Origin: Poindextera sp036272595
GTDB lineage: Bacteria > Pseudomonadota > Alphaproteobacteria > Caulobacterales > Caulobacteraceae
Assembly (NCBI GenBank): GCA_036272595.1
Contig: DATAYM010000004.1
Span: forward strand, 1 to 64,000
DNA length: 64,000 nucleotides
Direction of reading: 5' to 3'
The notes under the pieces were generated by a model that worked only from the letters and a program-made list of their open reading frames with translations, had not been told where the DNA came from and did no database searches. Position 1 is the stretch's first letter. Each line of letters starts with the position of its first letter. Shown in pieces: positions 11,839 to 21,557 of this stretch. Position numbers and translations under genes: made by a program.

Positions 11839-11917
11839 TGGTTAAGGCTGGCCGGAAGTTTGCATGGATATTTACCCGATCGGGCGCTTTTAGCGACTGT
11901 CGGCACTGGAGATTTGA

Positions 11918-13864
<1,947 letters not shown>

Positions 13865-13895
13865 CCCGCGGGCTCAAGCGGCGGAGCATCCGGAT

Positions 13896-14147
13896 ATGGA
13901 TGACGGCGCGTTGAGGTTGGAGCTTGATGTGACCTTGAGCAAGCGGCTCAAGGTCGCCGCGCGTGAGGCTGGCCGTTCCGTGGATGACTATGCGGCGCAA
14001 CTGATCGCTCAAGGCCTCGATGATCGCTGGAGCGAAACCCAGCGGCGGCTGGAAGATTACGATCGCACCGGCGAATACGTCCCCGCCGACGAAGCCTTGG
14101 CCCGCTTCAGGTCCGCCATTGCGGAGCGCATCCGGAAGCCCGCTTGA
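13896..14147 (+). CDS. ParD-like ribbon-helix-helix antitoxin
   Basis: 83 residues. The N-terminal part LRLELDVTLSKRLKVAAREA followed by GRSVDDYAAQLI has the beta strand, helix and turn of a ribbon-helix-helix DNA-binding protein. The C-terminal part (RLEDYDRTGEYVPADEAL) is the kind of extended tail that wraps its toxin. It starts 31 bp after rpoD and overlaps the ParE-like toxin gene by 4 bp. By family knowledge it neutralises the toxin and represses the pair's own promoter. Confidence 0.85.
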   Translation: MDDGALRLELDVTLSKRLKVAAREAGRSVDDYAAQLIAQGLDDRWSETQRRLEDYDRTGEYVPADEALARFRSAIAERIRKPA

Positions 14148-14428
14148 TCCGCTCGGTAAGGCTCACGCCTGGGGCGGATCGGGATTTGTTGCGCCTGGTC
14201 GACTTCCTCGTGGAGAAAAGTCCCCGCTCTGCGGTGCGCGCCGGCGACGCCATCGAACGTGGCATCCGGTCCCTGGCTCAACTCGCCGAGCGCGGCCGGC
14301 AGGCGCCGATTGAGGGCGCCAGGGAAATCGTGGTCGCCTTCGGGAGAAACGCCTACGTCATCCAATATCGTATCGCCGAAGATGAGGTCGTGGTCGCTCG
14401 CATCTTTCACAGCTTGGAACACCGCTGA
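14144..14428 (+). CDS. ParE/RelE-like toxin
   Basis: 94 residues with a TTG start embedded in the antitoxin stop region, so translation is coupled. IRSVRLTPGADRDLLRLVDF at the N-terminus and FGRNAYVIQYRIAEDEVVVA plus RIFHSLEHR at the C-terminus are typical of the ParE branch of the RelE/ParE superfamily. ParE toxins poison DNA gyrase, whereas RelE toxins cleave mRNA; the C-terminal RIFHSLEHR favours ParE. It forms a type II toxin-antitoxin pair with the preceding gene. Confidence 0.87.
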   Translation: MIRSVRLTPGADRDLLRLVDFLVEKSPRSAVRAGDAIERGIRSLAQLAERGRQAPIEGAREIVVAFGRNAYVIQYRIAEDEVVVARIFHSLEHR

Positions 14429-14549
14429 GCTTTCTCGGCGCGCGGCCGCCACCGATCAAATTCGACAACCGTCGGTCCGCGTCATAGCCTGCGGCCGGGC
14501 CCACTCGCGAAGATCGCGCGGGCCGGGACGACGGACGGGGAGACCTCAG

Positions 14550-14954
14550 ATGGCGCTGGAAGGCGGGTGTTACTGCGGCGAGCTGCGCTACAGGGCCGAG
14601 GGCGAGCCGGTGATGAAGGCCCAGTGCCATTGCCGCGAGTGCCAGTACATTTCCGGCGGCTCGCCCAACATGTTCATGGGCATGGCCGCCGACGGCTTCA
14701 CCTACACCAGGGGCGCGCCCAAGACCTATACCCGCGGCGATATCGAAACGGCGGTGACGCGCGAGTTCTGCGGGACCTGCGGCACCCACATCCTGACCCG
14801 CACCGAGCTCTTTCCCGGCGTGATCCTGAAGGTCGGCACCCTGGACGATCCCGCCGTCTATGGCGGGCCAGGCGCCGCCATCCAGACGGCGGACAAGCAG
14901 AGCTTCCACATGATCCCCGAGGGCATCCCGACCTTCGCGCGCTTTCCCGGTTAG
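14550..14954 (+). CDS. GFA (glutathione-dependent formaldehyde-activating) family protein
   Basis: 134 residues, single zinc-binding domain. Metal ligands are visible in GGCYCGELRYRAEG, QCHCRECQYISGG and REFCGTCGTHILTR, the CxC, CxCxxC and CxxC pattern of the GFA/CENP-V family. The founding member speeds the addition of formaldehyde to glutathione, but most members have no proven function. A gggg-rich ribosome site (ggggag) precedes the ATG. It is convergent with the DUF899 gene, 24 bp away. Confidence 0.88.
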   Translation: MALEGGCYCGELRYRAEGEPVMKAQCHCRECQYISGGSPNMFMGMAADGFTYTRGAPKTYTRGDIETAVTREFCGTCGTHILTRTELFPGVILKVGTLDDPAVYGGPGAAIQTADKQSFHMIPEGIPTFARFPG

Positions 14955-14978
14955 GCCGGGCGGCGACGTCTCGCCGGC

Positions 14979-15575
14979 TCAGGCGTAGCTGTTGCTGGGC
15001 CTCCAGCCGTCGTAGGCGCCAGGGATGAGGTCGAAGAGGCTGAACACCACGCAAAAGCCGTCGTGGTCGTCGAACTCGGCTTCCGAGAGGCGGACGATCC
15101 GCTCGCCGTCGCGGCGGAAGATGGAGACTCCCGGGTTCCAGCCGCCCATGGCGTCGTCCGCGGGATAGTCGCCGCGATGGCGAAAACCCATGTCCTCGGC
15201 GAAGGCGCTGCCTTCATAGCTCACCATGGGGAAGCGCCAGCCGCGGCTCTTTGCGAATCGCTTCTGCGCCTCGACAGGGTTGGGGCTGGCGAGCACGAAG
15301 GCGGCGCGGTGGGCAAGGTGCTCATAGACGCCGTTGAAGCCGTCCGCCCACATGGTGCAGGCCGGGCATCCGGCGCCCATGTTGTGGATCACGATCAGGT
15401 CGCGCTTGTCGCCGAACAGCGCCGACAAGCGCACCGGCCCGTCCCAGCCGGCGAGCACATAGTCCTCAACGGCCTGCGGCTCGACCTCAGCCTGCAGTGT
15501 CCGGATCTCGCCTTTCAGCGCCTCGATCTGTTTCCGCTTGGCGTCCATCGCCGCCATGGTGTCGGCATAGCTCAT
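14979..15575 (-). CDS. DUF899 family thioredoxin-like protein
   Basis: 198 residues. A thioredoxin-like fold is indicated by the CxxC in GAGCPACTMWADGFNG (about residues 88-103) after the strand DLIVIHNM. The downstream DFP-like stretch VSYEGSAFAEDMGFRHRGDY and the end FSLFDLIPGAYDGW fit DUF899. It overlaps the stop of the ArsR gene by 4 bp and must be co-transcribed with it. Function is unknown; the CxxC and the pairing with an ArsR-type repressor suggest a redox or detoxification role. Confidence 0.85.
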   Translation of the reverse strand: MSYADTMAAMDAKRKQIEALKGEIRTLQAEVEPQAVEDYVLAGWDGPVRLSALFGDKRDLIVIHNMGAGCPACTMWADGFNGVYEHLAHRAAFVLASPNPVEAQKRFAKSRGWRFPMVSYEGSAFAEDMGFRHRGDYPADDAMGGWNPGVSIFRRDGERIVRLSEAEFDDHDGFCVVFSLFDLIPGAYDGWRPSNSYA

Positions 15576-15934
15576 GGCTTCTCCTTTTCAATCCGGATGA
15601 GGTGCTGGGCCAGGGTCTCGAACTGGGCCTGCCAGTACTTGGCGTAGCGGTTGAGCCAGAGCGCCGCCTCGGACAGCGGCTCGGCGTCGAGGCTGCAGCG
15701 GCTGATGCGGCCCGAGCGCGCCTGGGTGATCAGGCCGGCCCGGACCAGCACCTGGATATGGCGCGAGACCGCCTGCAGCGAGATGTCGAACGGCTCGGCG
15801 AGCTCGGAGACCAGCAGCGCCTCGCCGTCCAGCCGCTCCAGGATCGAGCGACGCACCGGATCGCTGAGCGCGAAGAAGACCGCGTCCAGGCGATCGGCGT
15901 CGGTGTCGACAGGCGTGGCGAGAGCAAGGCTCAT
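15572..15934 (-). CDS. ArsR family transcriptional repressor
   Basis: 120 residues, winged helix-turn-helix. AVFFALSDPVRRSILERL is the ArsR helix 1-2 signature and LQAVSRHIQVLVRAGL the recognition helix. No Cys pair for metal sensing is present, so it belongs to the non-metal-sensing ArsR group often called SdpR/PhnF-like and found next to small cytosolic proteins. It heads a two-gene operon with the DUF899 gene. A near-perfect 16-bp inverted repeat lies 12 bp upstream of the start and is almost certainly its own operator. Confidence 0.9.
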   Translation of the reverse strand: MSLALATPVDTDADRLDAVFFALSDPVRRSILERLDGEALLVSELAEPFDISLQAVSRHIQVLVRAGLITQARSGRISRCSLDAEPLSEAALWLNRYAKYWQAQFETLAQHLIRIEKEKP

Positions 15935-15946
15935 GCGCCATTACAA

Positions 15947-15981
15947 TCAACAGATCGATTGATTGTCAATCGGTCTGTTGA
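15947..15981. promoter_or_regulatory. Inverted-repeat operator of the ArsR gene
   Basis: The arms tcaacagatcgattga (15947-15962) and tcaatcggtctgttga (15966-15981) are complementary at 15 of 16 positions around the spacer ttg. The site lies just upstream of the ArsR start codon. It is AT-richer than its surroundings and probably overlaps the promoter. Confidence 0.8.
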
Positions 15982-15993
15982 CGATCGCCGACG

Positions 15994-17250
15994 TCAGCGC
16001 TGGATGGCGCCGTAGGTCAGGTTCTGGAACATCGGCAGGGCCGCCTGGGCCGCCATCCGCTGGCCGGTGGCCAGCTGCGCGGCGGCTTCGGGCTCCAGCG
16101 GCATGGAATTCTGGATCAGGTAGAGCATCACCATGTTCTCCTTCGGATCGCCCCGCCACCAGGTGCCGAAGGCGCCCGGCCAGCCGAAGGCCCCGTCGGA
16201 GCCGGCGCCCATCCAGGCCTGCTTTTCCGCATCCAGGGTCACCGAGACGCCGAGGCCGAAGCCCTGCGCCATCCAGAACGGGAAGCCCATGAACGGGATC
16301 GCCCGCTGGGCGTCGGTCAGCCGGTTGGCCAGCATCAGCTCGACGGTTTCCGGCTTTAAGAGCCGCACCCCGTCGACCTCGCCCTTGTTCAGCAGCATGC
16401 GGGCGAACTTCAGATAGTCGTCGGCGGTCGAGGCCAGGCCCCCGCCGCCGCCGGTGAAGGCGGGAGGCGCGGTGTAGGCCTTGAACGGCACCGGATCGAG
16501 CCGGCCGTCCTCGGCGGTGTTGATGCGATAGACCACCGCGGCCCGATCGGCCTTTTCCGGCGGGATCCAGAAATCGGTGTCGACCATGCCGAGCGGATCG
16601 AAGATGCGTTCGAACAAGACCTCGCGGAACGGCTTGCCCTCGATGCGGCCGACCAGATAGCCGAGCACGTCGGTGGCATGGCTGTAGTGGAAGCGCTCGC
16701 CCGGCGGATAGGACAGCGGCAGGCCGCCCAGCGCCTGCAGCCAGGCGTCGGGCTCCATGTCGGTGTTCAGCACCTCGCCCAGCGCCTTCTGGTGCGCGTG
16801 GGCGATCGGCCCGATCGAGGTGAAGCCGTAGGCGAGGCCGGCGCGGTGGGTCATCAGGTCCTCGACCGTGATGTCGCGCGGGGCGGGATAGGTCTGGTCG
16901 AGCGGCCCGTGCGGGTCCGCCAGCACCACCATGTCCGCGAATTCGGGCAGCCACCTGGTGATCGGATCGTCCAGGCCCAGCTTGCCCTCCTCCATCAGCA
17001 TCAGCGCCGCGACCGAGGTGATCGGCTTGGTCATCGAGGCGATGCGGAAGATGGTGTCGCGCTGCATGGGCGCGCCGGCTTCGATGTCGCGCATGCCGTT
17101 GGTGGTGACCTGGGCGACCTCGCCGTTGCGCCATAAGAGGGTGACGACGCCGGAGAGCAGGCCCTGGTCGATCACCCCCTGCATGGCCGGGCCGATCTTG
17201 GCCAGTTCGTCGCGGGAAAACCCGCTCACATTCACCGCGCCGTCGTCCAT
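15994..17250 (-). CDS. Serine hydrolase, beta-lactamase class C family
   Basis: 418 residues with the start at the ATG preceded by aggagg; an upstream ATG would add 25 basic residues without a ribosome site. SxxK is in RIASMTKPITSVAAL. The second motif reads FHYSHATDVLG, Tyr-Ser-His in place of Tyr-x-Asn. The third motif region is GWPGAFGTWW, as in EstB-type esterases and related lactonase-like enzymes. No signal peptide is seen. Family members of this kind hydrolyse esters, amides or lactones. The substrate is not deducible, and it stands apart from the gene at 1885. Confidence 0.87.
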   Translation of the reverse strand: MDDGAVNVSGFSRDELAKIGPAMQGVIDQGLLSGVVTLLWRNGEVAQVTTNGMRDIEAGAPMQRDTIFRIASMTKPITSVAALMLMEEGKLGLDDPITRWLPEFADMVVLADPHGPLDQTYPAPRDITVEDLMTHRAGLAYGFTSIGPIAHAHQKALGEVLNTDMEPDAWLQALGGLPLSYPPGERFHYSHATDVLGYLVGRIEGKPFREVLFERIFDPLGMVDTDFWIPPEKADRAAVVYRINTAEDGRLDPVPFKAYTAPPAFTGGGGGLASTADDYLKFARMLLNKGEVDGVRLLKPETVELMLANRLTDAQRAIPFMGFPFWMAQGFGLGVSVTLDAEKQAWMGAGSDGAFGWPGAFGTWWRGDPKENMVMLYLIQNSMPLEPEAAAQLATGQRMAAQAALPMFQNLTYGAIQR

Positions 17251-17333
17251 GGAATGCCTCCTCGAAGGATTTTCCGAAGACGATAACGGGGATTTCGTCG
17301 CCGGCCTACGACGACGTCGGGTCAAGCAAGGCC

Positions 17334-17969
17334 TTACGGCTGCTCATACGTTCCGACCAGTTCGCCGTCGGCGATGACCCGGCCCTGCATGGCGTTGGTC
17401 AGGGCGCGCAGGTCGGCGTCCGGATGCAGGCCGAGCGGGCCGTCCAGGGCGAAGATCTGGAAGTGGTAGTGGTGAAGGCCGTGGCCGGCCGGCGGGTGCG
17501 GCCCGAAATAGCCGGCGGAATCATTGTTGTTCCTGCCCTGGATGGCGCCTTGCGGGCTGACCAGTTCGGCGTTGTTCGGCAGGCCCTCCGGCAGCGAGGC
17601 GACCTCGCCCGGAATGTTCCAGATCATCCAGTGCACGAAGGGCTTTTCGGTCGGCGCGTCGGGGTCCTCCAGCACGATGGCGTAGGCGCCGGCGCCTTCC
17701 ACCGGCGTCCAGCGCAGCGGCGGCGACAGGTTGTCGCCATAGGCCGAGTGGCGCCGATCGATCTTGCCCTCGTCGGGAAAGGCCTCGGAGCTGAGCTCCA
17801 CCCCTTCGCCGGTCCGTGGGGTGATGCGGCCGATGGTCAGGGACTCCGGCGAATGCTGCGGTCTGTGCGGATCGGCCACGACGGTCTCCGGGTTGGATTG
17901 GGCGCGCCCGCAGGCCGAGGCCGAGAGCGCGATGATCAATGAGATTGCGACGAGCCGCATGCTGTTCAA
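17334..17969 (-). CDS. YbhB/YbcL (PEBP) family lipoprotein
   Basis: 211 residues. A signal peptide ends in a lipobox (LSASAC, Cys about residue 20), so the protein is a lipoprotein. The body is the phosphatidylethanolamine-binding protein fold: LSPPLRWTPVEGAGAYAIVL with EDPDAPTEKPFVHWMIWNIP, and GYFGPHPPAGHGLHHYHFQI. These are the ligand-pocket Asp and His residues. Bacterial members are of unknown function and are annotated as kinase-inhibitor-like or phospholipid-binding proteins. An internal ATG three codons in is an equally good start. Confidence 0.9.
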   Translation of the reverse strand: MNSMRLVAISLIIALSASACGRAQSNPETVVADPHRPQHSPESLTIGRITPRTGEGVELSSEAFPDEGKIDRRHSAYGDNLSPPLRWTPVEGAGAYAIVLEDPDAPTEKPFVHWMIWNIPGEVASLPEGLPNNAELVSPQGAIQGRNNNDSAGYFGPHPPAGHGLHHYHFQIFALDGPLGLHPDADLRALTNAMQGRVIADGELVGTYEQP

Positions 17970-18003
17970 CCGCTGGACCGGCCTTCGGGTTCGACCCGCG
18001 AAT

Positions 18004-18777
18004 CTACCGCGTCTGGCCGCCGTCCACCGGCACCACCGCTCCGGTGATGAAGCTGGCCCTCGGGCTGAGCAGGAAGGCCGCCGCCGCGCCGATCTCTTCC
18101 GGCCTGCCGTAGCGGTTCAGCGGCACCTCGCGCTTGATCCACCGGGCCCAGGCGTCGGCGCGGGGACCGGTGGAATTGGTCTCCCAGCCGCCGCCCGGGA
18201 AGATGATGTTGCCTGGCGCGATGGTGTTGACCCGCACGCCCGAGGCGCCGGCCAGCTTGGCCAGCTCCTTGGAGAGGTGGTTCATCGCCGCCTTGGCGGT
18301 GCCGTAGGTCAGGGCCGTGCCGAGGGCGCCGAGGCCGGCGATGGAGGAGATGAAGATCACCGAGCCCTCCTGGCGGGGCGTCATGCGGCGCAGCGCCGCC
18401 CGGCCGAGGCGGAAGGCGGAGTCGAGGTTCTGGGCGAAGGCGCCGTCCCAGTTGGCGTCGTCCACCTCGAAGCCCGGCGGGGTCTCGTAGAGGCCGACAT
18501 TGGCCACCGCGCCCCAGACCGGGCCGAAATCCCTTTCCACATCGTCCATGGCGGCCTCGATCACCGCCGTCTCGCGCATGTCGCCGGCGCGGGCCCAGAC
18601 GCGGCCTTCGCCATATTCGGCCGCCAGCCGCGCCCGCTGTTCCTCCAGCGCCTCGGGCCCGCGGGCGGTGATGGCCAGTTTCGCGCCCTCGGCCAGGCAG
18701 GCCTCGACGATGCCCAGCCCGATGCCGCGGCTGGCCCCGGCCACGAAGATCACCTTGTCCTTCAGCTGCAGGTCCAT
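18004..18777 (-). CDS. Short-chain dehydrogenase/reductase
   Basis: 257 residues from the ATG giving MDLQLKDKVIFVAGASRGIG. The nucleotide-binding motif is GASRGIGLG, the structural NxxG region reads VANVGLY, the catalytic Ser is in IFISSIAG and the catalytic Tyr/Lys in YGTAKAAM. The C-terminal part ends in ITGAVVPVDGGQTR, typical of classical SDR oxidoreductases. Substrate and cofactor preference cannot be fixed. It lies 34 bp downstream in position from the PEBP gene but the two are separately spaced, and I see no shared pathway. Confidence 0.92.
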   Translation of the reverse strand: MDLQLKDKVIFVAGASRGIGLGIVEACLAEGAKLAITARGPEALEEQRARLAAEYGEGRVWARAGDMRETAVIEAAMDDVERDFGPVWGAVANVGLYETPPGFEVDDANWDGAFAQNLDSAFRLGRAALRRMTPRQEGSVIFISSIAGLGALGTALTYGTAKAAMNHLSKELAKLAGASGVRVNTIAPGNIIFPGGGWETNSTGPRADAWARWIKREVPLNRYGRPEEIGAAAAFLLSPRASFITGAVVPVDGGQTR

Positions 18778-18891
18778 GCCCGTTTTCCTCTCGCGCTTGC
18801 TGGCCGAGCACCATGGCCAAAACCCCGGTCGGGGCAAGAGCGCCGCTCCTCGAAGCCTGCAAGGGAAAGGATGGGAGCGTGCGGCTTCGCG

Positions 18892-19512
18892 CTACCGCCA
18901 GCCGTAGTTGAAGCTCAGCGATATCCGCTCTTGCTCCGCCGCGTTGGGCAGGGCTTCGTGGCGGAGCCAGCTTTCCCACATCAGGATCGCCCCGGCTTCG
19001 GGCGCGAGATAGATGAAGCTCTTCTGGGTCTCGGCGGCGTCGGCGCGGCGCGGCGGCGCGGCCATCATCAGCGGCAGGCGCGGGTCTTCCAGGCGCAGCG
19101 CCCCCGCGCCCGCCGGCATGGCGACATAGACCGTGCCGGAGATGACGCTGTGCGGATGGATGTGGCCGGAATGGGCGGCGCCGGGCTCCAGGATGTTGGC
19201 CCACAGGCTGTCCAGCCTGAGGCGCCCGCGCCCCAGGTCGAACTCCAGCGCCTTGGCGTAGGCCGCCGCATGCCGGTCGAGCTTGCGCTTGAGCCGCTCG
19301 AAAATGCTGGCCCGGCGCGGCAGGTCGTCCAGCGAGGCGTAGGAGGTGTAGCCGCCATAGGCGTGCTCTTCGCACCAGGCGCGGCCGGCGAGGTCCTCGT
19401 CGGCCAGCATGCGGCAGGCCTCCTCCAGCTCGGCGTTGAAGCCGGCGAAACCGGGCTCGCCGGCGAGCGAGGCCTGATAGACCTGGGTGACGAAGAGCGA
19501 GCGAAGGGTCAT
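18892..19512 (-). CDS. Putative 2-oxoglutarate/Fe(II) oxygenase (TIGR02466-like)
   Basis: 206 residues. The metal-binding region is read in HSGHIHPHSVISGTVYVAMP, with the distal His in SWLRHEALPN, as in the small 2OG-Fe(II) oxygenase-like family TIGR02466. The body contains a double-stranded beta-helix-like pattern. Function and substrate are unknown; members occur widely in proteobacteria and phages. The stop of the upstream AlkD-like gene overlaps its start by 4 bp, so the two are likely translated together. Confidence 0.78.
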   Translation of the reverse strand: MTLRSLFVTQVYQASLAGEPGFAGFNAELEEACRMLADEDLAGRAWCEEHAYGGYTSYASLDDLPRRASIFERLKRKLDRHAAAYAKALEFDLGRGRLRLDSLWANILEPGAAHSGHIHPHSVISGTVYVAMPAGAGALRLEDPRLPLMMAAPPRRADAAETQKSFIYLAPEAGAILMWESWLRHEALPNAAEQERISLSFNYGWR

Positions 19513-20240
19513 GCCGGCTTGCTACGCCCCGATTTGGTTCCCGTCTTCAGCTTGGTCCGGGTCTCGCGGACGGCGATGGCGGGCAGGGTGGCCTGGTTCG
19601 CGTCGAGATAGGCGGCGACGGCGTCCCGGTGTCGAGTCACCAGCGAGCGGAGCAGCCAGGAGACCGCCTTGGTGATCAGGATCGGCTTTTCGGCTTTGAG
19701 CCGCTCGAGCACGACGAAGGCCAGGTCGCTGAAGCGGGGATCGGGCGAATAGTGCGCCGGGCCGTTCAGCAGCACCAAGGCGGCGCGGCGCCGGTTGATG
19801 TTCGGGTCGCGCGACAGCCGCTCGATCAGCCCGCTCCAGGCCGGCCAGTCGGCCGCCATGTCCTGGGCGGTGAACAGGTTCTGGCACCAGGTGTCGACCT
19901 CGGCCCAGCCATTCAGGCGGCCGAGCCAGCGCTCCAGCTCGGCGGTGGTCACCGCCCGCCGCGCCTTCGGGCAGTCGCGCAGCAGCATGCCGCCCAAGGC
20001 CGCCTCCTCGTGGGACTCGCCCTGGCTCAGGCTGTCGACCACGGCCAGGATCTCGTCTGCGGCCAAGGCCTTGTTGGCGGCCAGCCAGCGCCTGACCATG
20101 CCGCGGCGGTCGGGAACCGAGACGAAGTAATAGGGCCGGCCGCTGCCGCCGTAGGAATCGTTCTGCGGCGGCAGGTCCGCTCGGGCCGGCCGGGCCGCCT
20201 TGCGCAGCTCGGCCAGCAGGATCGCGTGCTCTGGGTTCAT
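19509..20240 (-). CDS. AlkD-like DNA alkylation repair protein
   Basis: 243 residues made of HEAT-like helical repeats. LNGWAEVDTWCQNLF, RRRAALVLLNGP and ITKAVSWLLRSLVTRHRDAV are the typical AlkD blocks; the Asp in the first block corresponds to the catalytic-site acid. AlkD enzymes excise bulky cationic alkylated bases such as 7-alkylguanine without flipping the base. The start is the ATG preceded by ggcgga. The C-terminus is Lys-rich. It is coupled to the 2OG-oxygenase-like gene, which is interesting because AlkB, another alkylation repair enzyme, is itself a 2OG oxygenase; no AlkB motif is seen though. Confidence 0.85.
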   Translation of the reverse strand: MNPEHAILLAELRKAARPARADLPPQNDSYGGSGRPYYFVSVPDRRGMVRRWLAANKALAADEILAVVDSLSQGESHEEAALGGMLLRDCPKARRAVTTAELERWLGRLNGWAEVDTWCQNLFTAQDMAADWPAWSGLIERLSRDPNINRRRAALVLLNGPAHYSPDPRFSDLAFVVLERLKAEKPILITKAVSWLLRSLVTRHRDAVAAYLDANQATLPAIAVRETRTKLKTGTKSGRSKPA

Positions 20241-20358
20241 CGTTCCGCCCTGTCTCAACAAGCCGTGACCACGATTGAACCCGGCCCCGCAAGTGGGTAT
20301 ATGCGCGGGTCCTTTTTCGGCCGCCTGGCTGCGCGGCCGCAGTGCAAAGGTTTCATTG

Positions 20359-20715
20359 ATGTTGGTGACGATGATGCGGGCCAAGCTGCACCGGGCGACG
20401 GTGACGCAGGCCGACCTCGACTATGAAGGCTCCATCGCCATCGACCGCGACCTGCTGGACGCCTCCAGCATCTTCGCCAACGAGCAGGTGGACGTGCTCA
20501 ACATCACCACCGGCGCGCGGTTCACCACCTACGCCATCGAGGCGCCGCGCGGCTCGAAGGTCATCGGCGTCAACGGCGCCGCGGCCCGGCTGGTGCAGCC
20601 CGGCGACAAGGTGATCGTGGTCGCCTACGGCCAGATCGACGCGGGCGAAGCACGCAACTATGCGCCGAACGTGGTCCTGCTGGACGACGGCAACTGCATC
20701 AAGCGCGCGGCGTGA
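20359..20715 (+). CDS. panD: Aspartate 1-decarboxylase
   Basis: 118 residues. It makes beta-alanine for pantothenate and CoA synthesis. It is made as a proenzyme that cleaves itself between Gly24 and Ser25 to form a pyruvoyl group. With the chosen start (MLVTMMRAKLHRATVTQADL) the YEGS site falls exactly at 24-25 as in E. coli, which supports this ATG over the one twelve bases later. The active-site Tyr-rich region and TTGARFTTYAIEAPRGS are present. It overlaps the following lipoprotein gene by 4 bp (GTGA), and transcription with it is likely. Confidence 0.96.
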   Translation: MLVTMMRAKLHRATVTQADLDYEGSIAIDRDLLDASSIFANEQVDVLNITTGARFTTYAIEAPRGSKVIGVNGAAARLVQPGDKVIVVAYGQIDAGEARNYAPNVVLLDDGNCIKRAA

Positions 20716-21551
20716 AGCGCGCGGTCCTTGGCGCCGTCTTCCTCGCCCTGTCGCTCGTTGCCTGCGCGCCGAAGTCAGCCCCGATCAAGAATCCGGACAC
20801 GCTGGAAACCGCCATCGACAAGCAGATGGGCGGCGTCGGCACCTGCGTGATCCTGGCCGACGTCCGCACCGGCGACATCCTTTATCAGTACAATGACGAT
20901 AAGGCCTGCAAGGCGCCGCTGCCGCCGTGCGCCACCTTCAACATCGTCACCGACCTGATCGGGCTGGACCAGGGGCTGGTCACCACCACCGGCGCCGCCA
21001 AATGGGACGGCTCGCCGCAGCCGGTGAAGGCCTGGCAGGCCGACGCCGACATCACCAAGGCCTACAAGAACGGGGTCGACTGGTGGTTCCAGCGCCTGGC
21101 CGGCGCCATCGGCCACGACCGCTACGCCAAGGCGCTGAGCGACTTCGGCTATGGCAACCAGACGGTGGCCGGCCCGTTGCCGCTGTTCTGGCAGGGTCCG
21201 CATTCCGGCGGCGGCCTGACCATCTCGACCCGCCAGCAGGTGGATTTCCTGAGGCGGCTCTACACCGGCAAGCTGCCGGTCAAGCCGGATACGGCGAAGT
21301 TCGTCCAGCACCTGATGGTCGATGAGGCGCGGGGCGGCGGGGCCTACACCGTCAGCGGCGAGACCGGCAGCTGCCCGGCCGACGCCGACGGCTCCGGCAA
21401 TGTCGGCTGGTGGGTCGGCCGGCTGAAGACCCCGACCCGCGACATGGTCTTCGCCGCCTCGGTGGTCGCCGCCGACGCACCGCCCGGCGAAGAGATCAAG
21501 CAGACGCTGAAGGACAGCTTCGCCAACGCCGGCCTCTGGCCGCAGAGCTGA
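20712..21551 (+). CDS. Class D beta-lactamase-like lipoprotein, catalytic residues lost
   Basis: 279 residues, GTG start overlapping panD. A lipoprotein signal (LSLVAC, Cys18) places it in the envelope. The fold is that of OXA beta-lactamases and BlaR sensor domains: CKAPLPPCATFNIVTDLIGL followed by WDG near 98-100, and FGYGN. At the active site PxSTFK reads PCATFN, so the nucleophile Ser is Ala74 and the carbamoylated Lys is Asn77. The SxV motif reads NGV (120-122) and KTG reads ETG (217-219). It is therefore unlikely to hydrolyse beta-lactams. It could bind peptidoglycan or another ligand without turnover. Confidence 0.8.
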   Translation: MKRAVLGAVFLALSLVACAPKSAPIKNPDTLETAIDKQMGGVGTCVILADVRTGDILYQYNDDKACKAPLPPCATFNIVTDLIGLDQGLVTTTGAAKWDGSPQPVKAWQADADITKAYKNGVDWWFQRLAGAIGHDRYAKALSDFGYGNQTVAGPLPLFWQGPHSGGGLTISTRQQVDFLRRLYTGKLPVKPDTAKFVQHLMVDEARGGGAYTVSGETGSCPADADGSGNVGWWVGRLKTPTRDMVFAASVVAADAPPGEEIKQTLKDSFANAGLWPQS

Positions 21552-21557
21552 GGCGCG

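Noticed and set aside
20712..21551. Active OXA-type beta-lactamase (resistance gene)
   Set aside because: The catalytic Ser and Lys are both missing.
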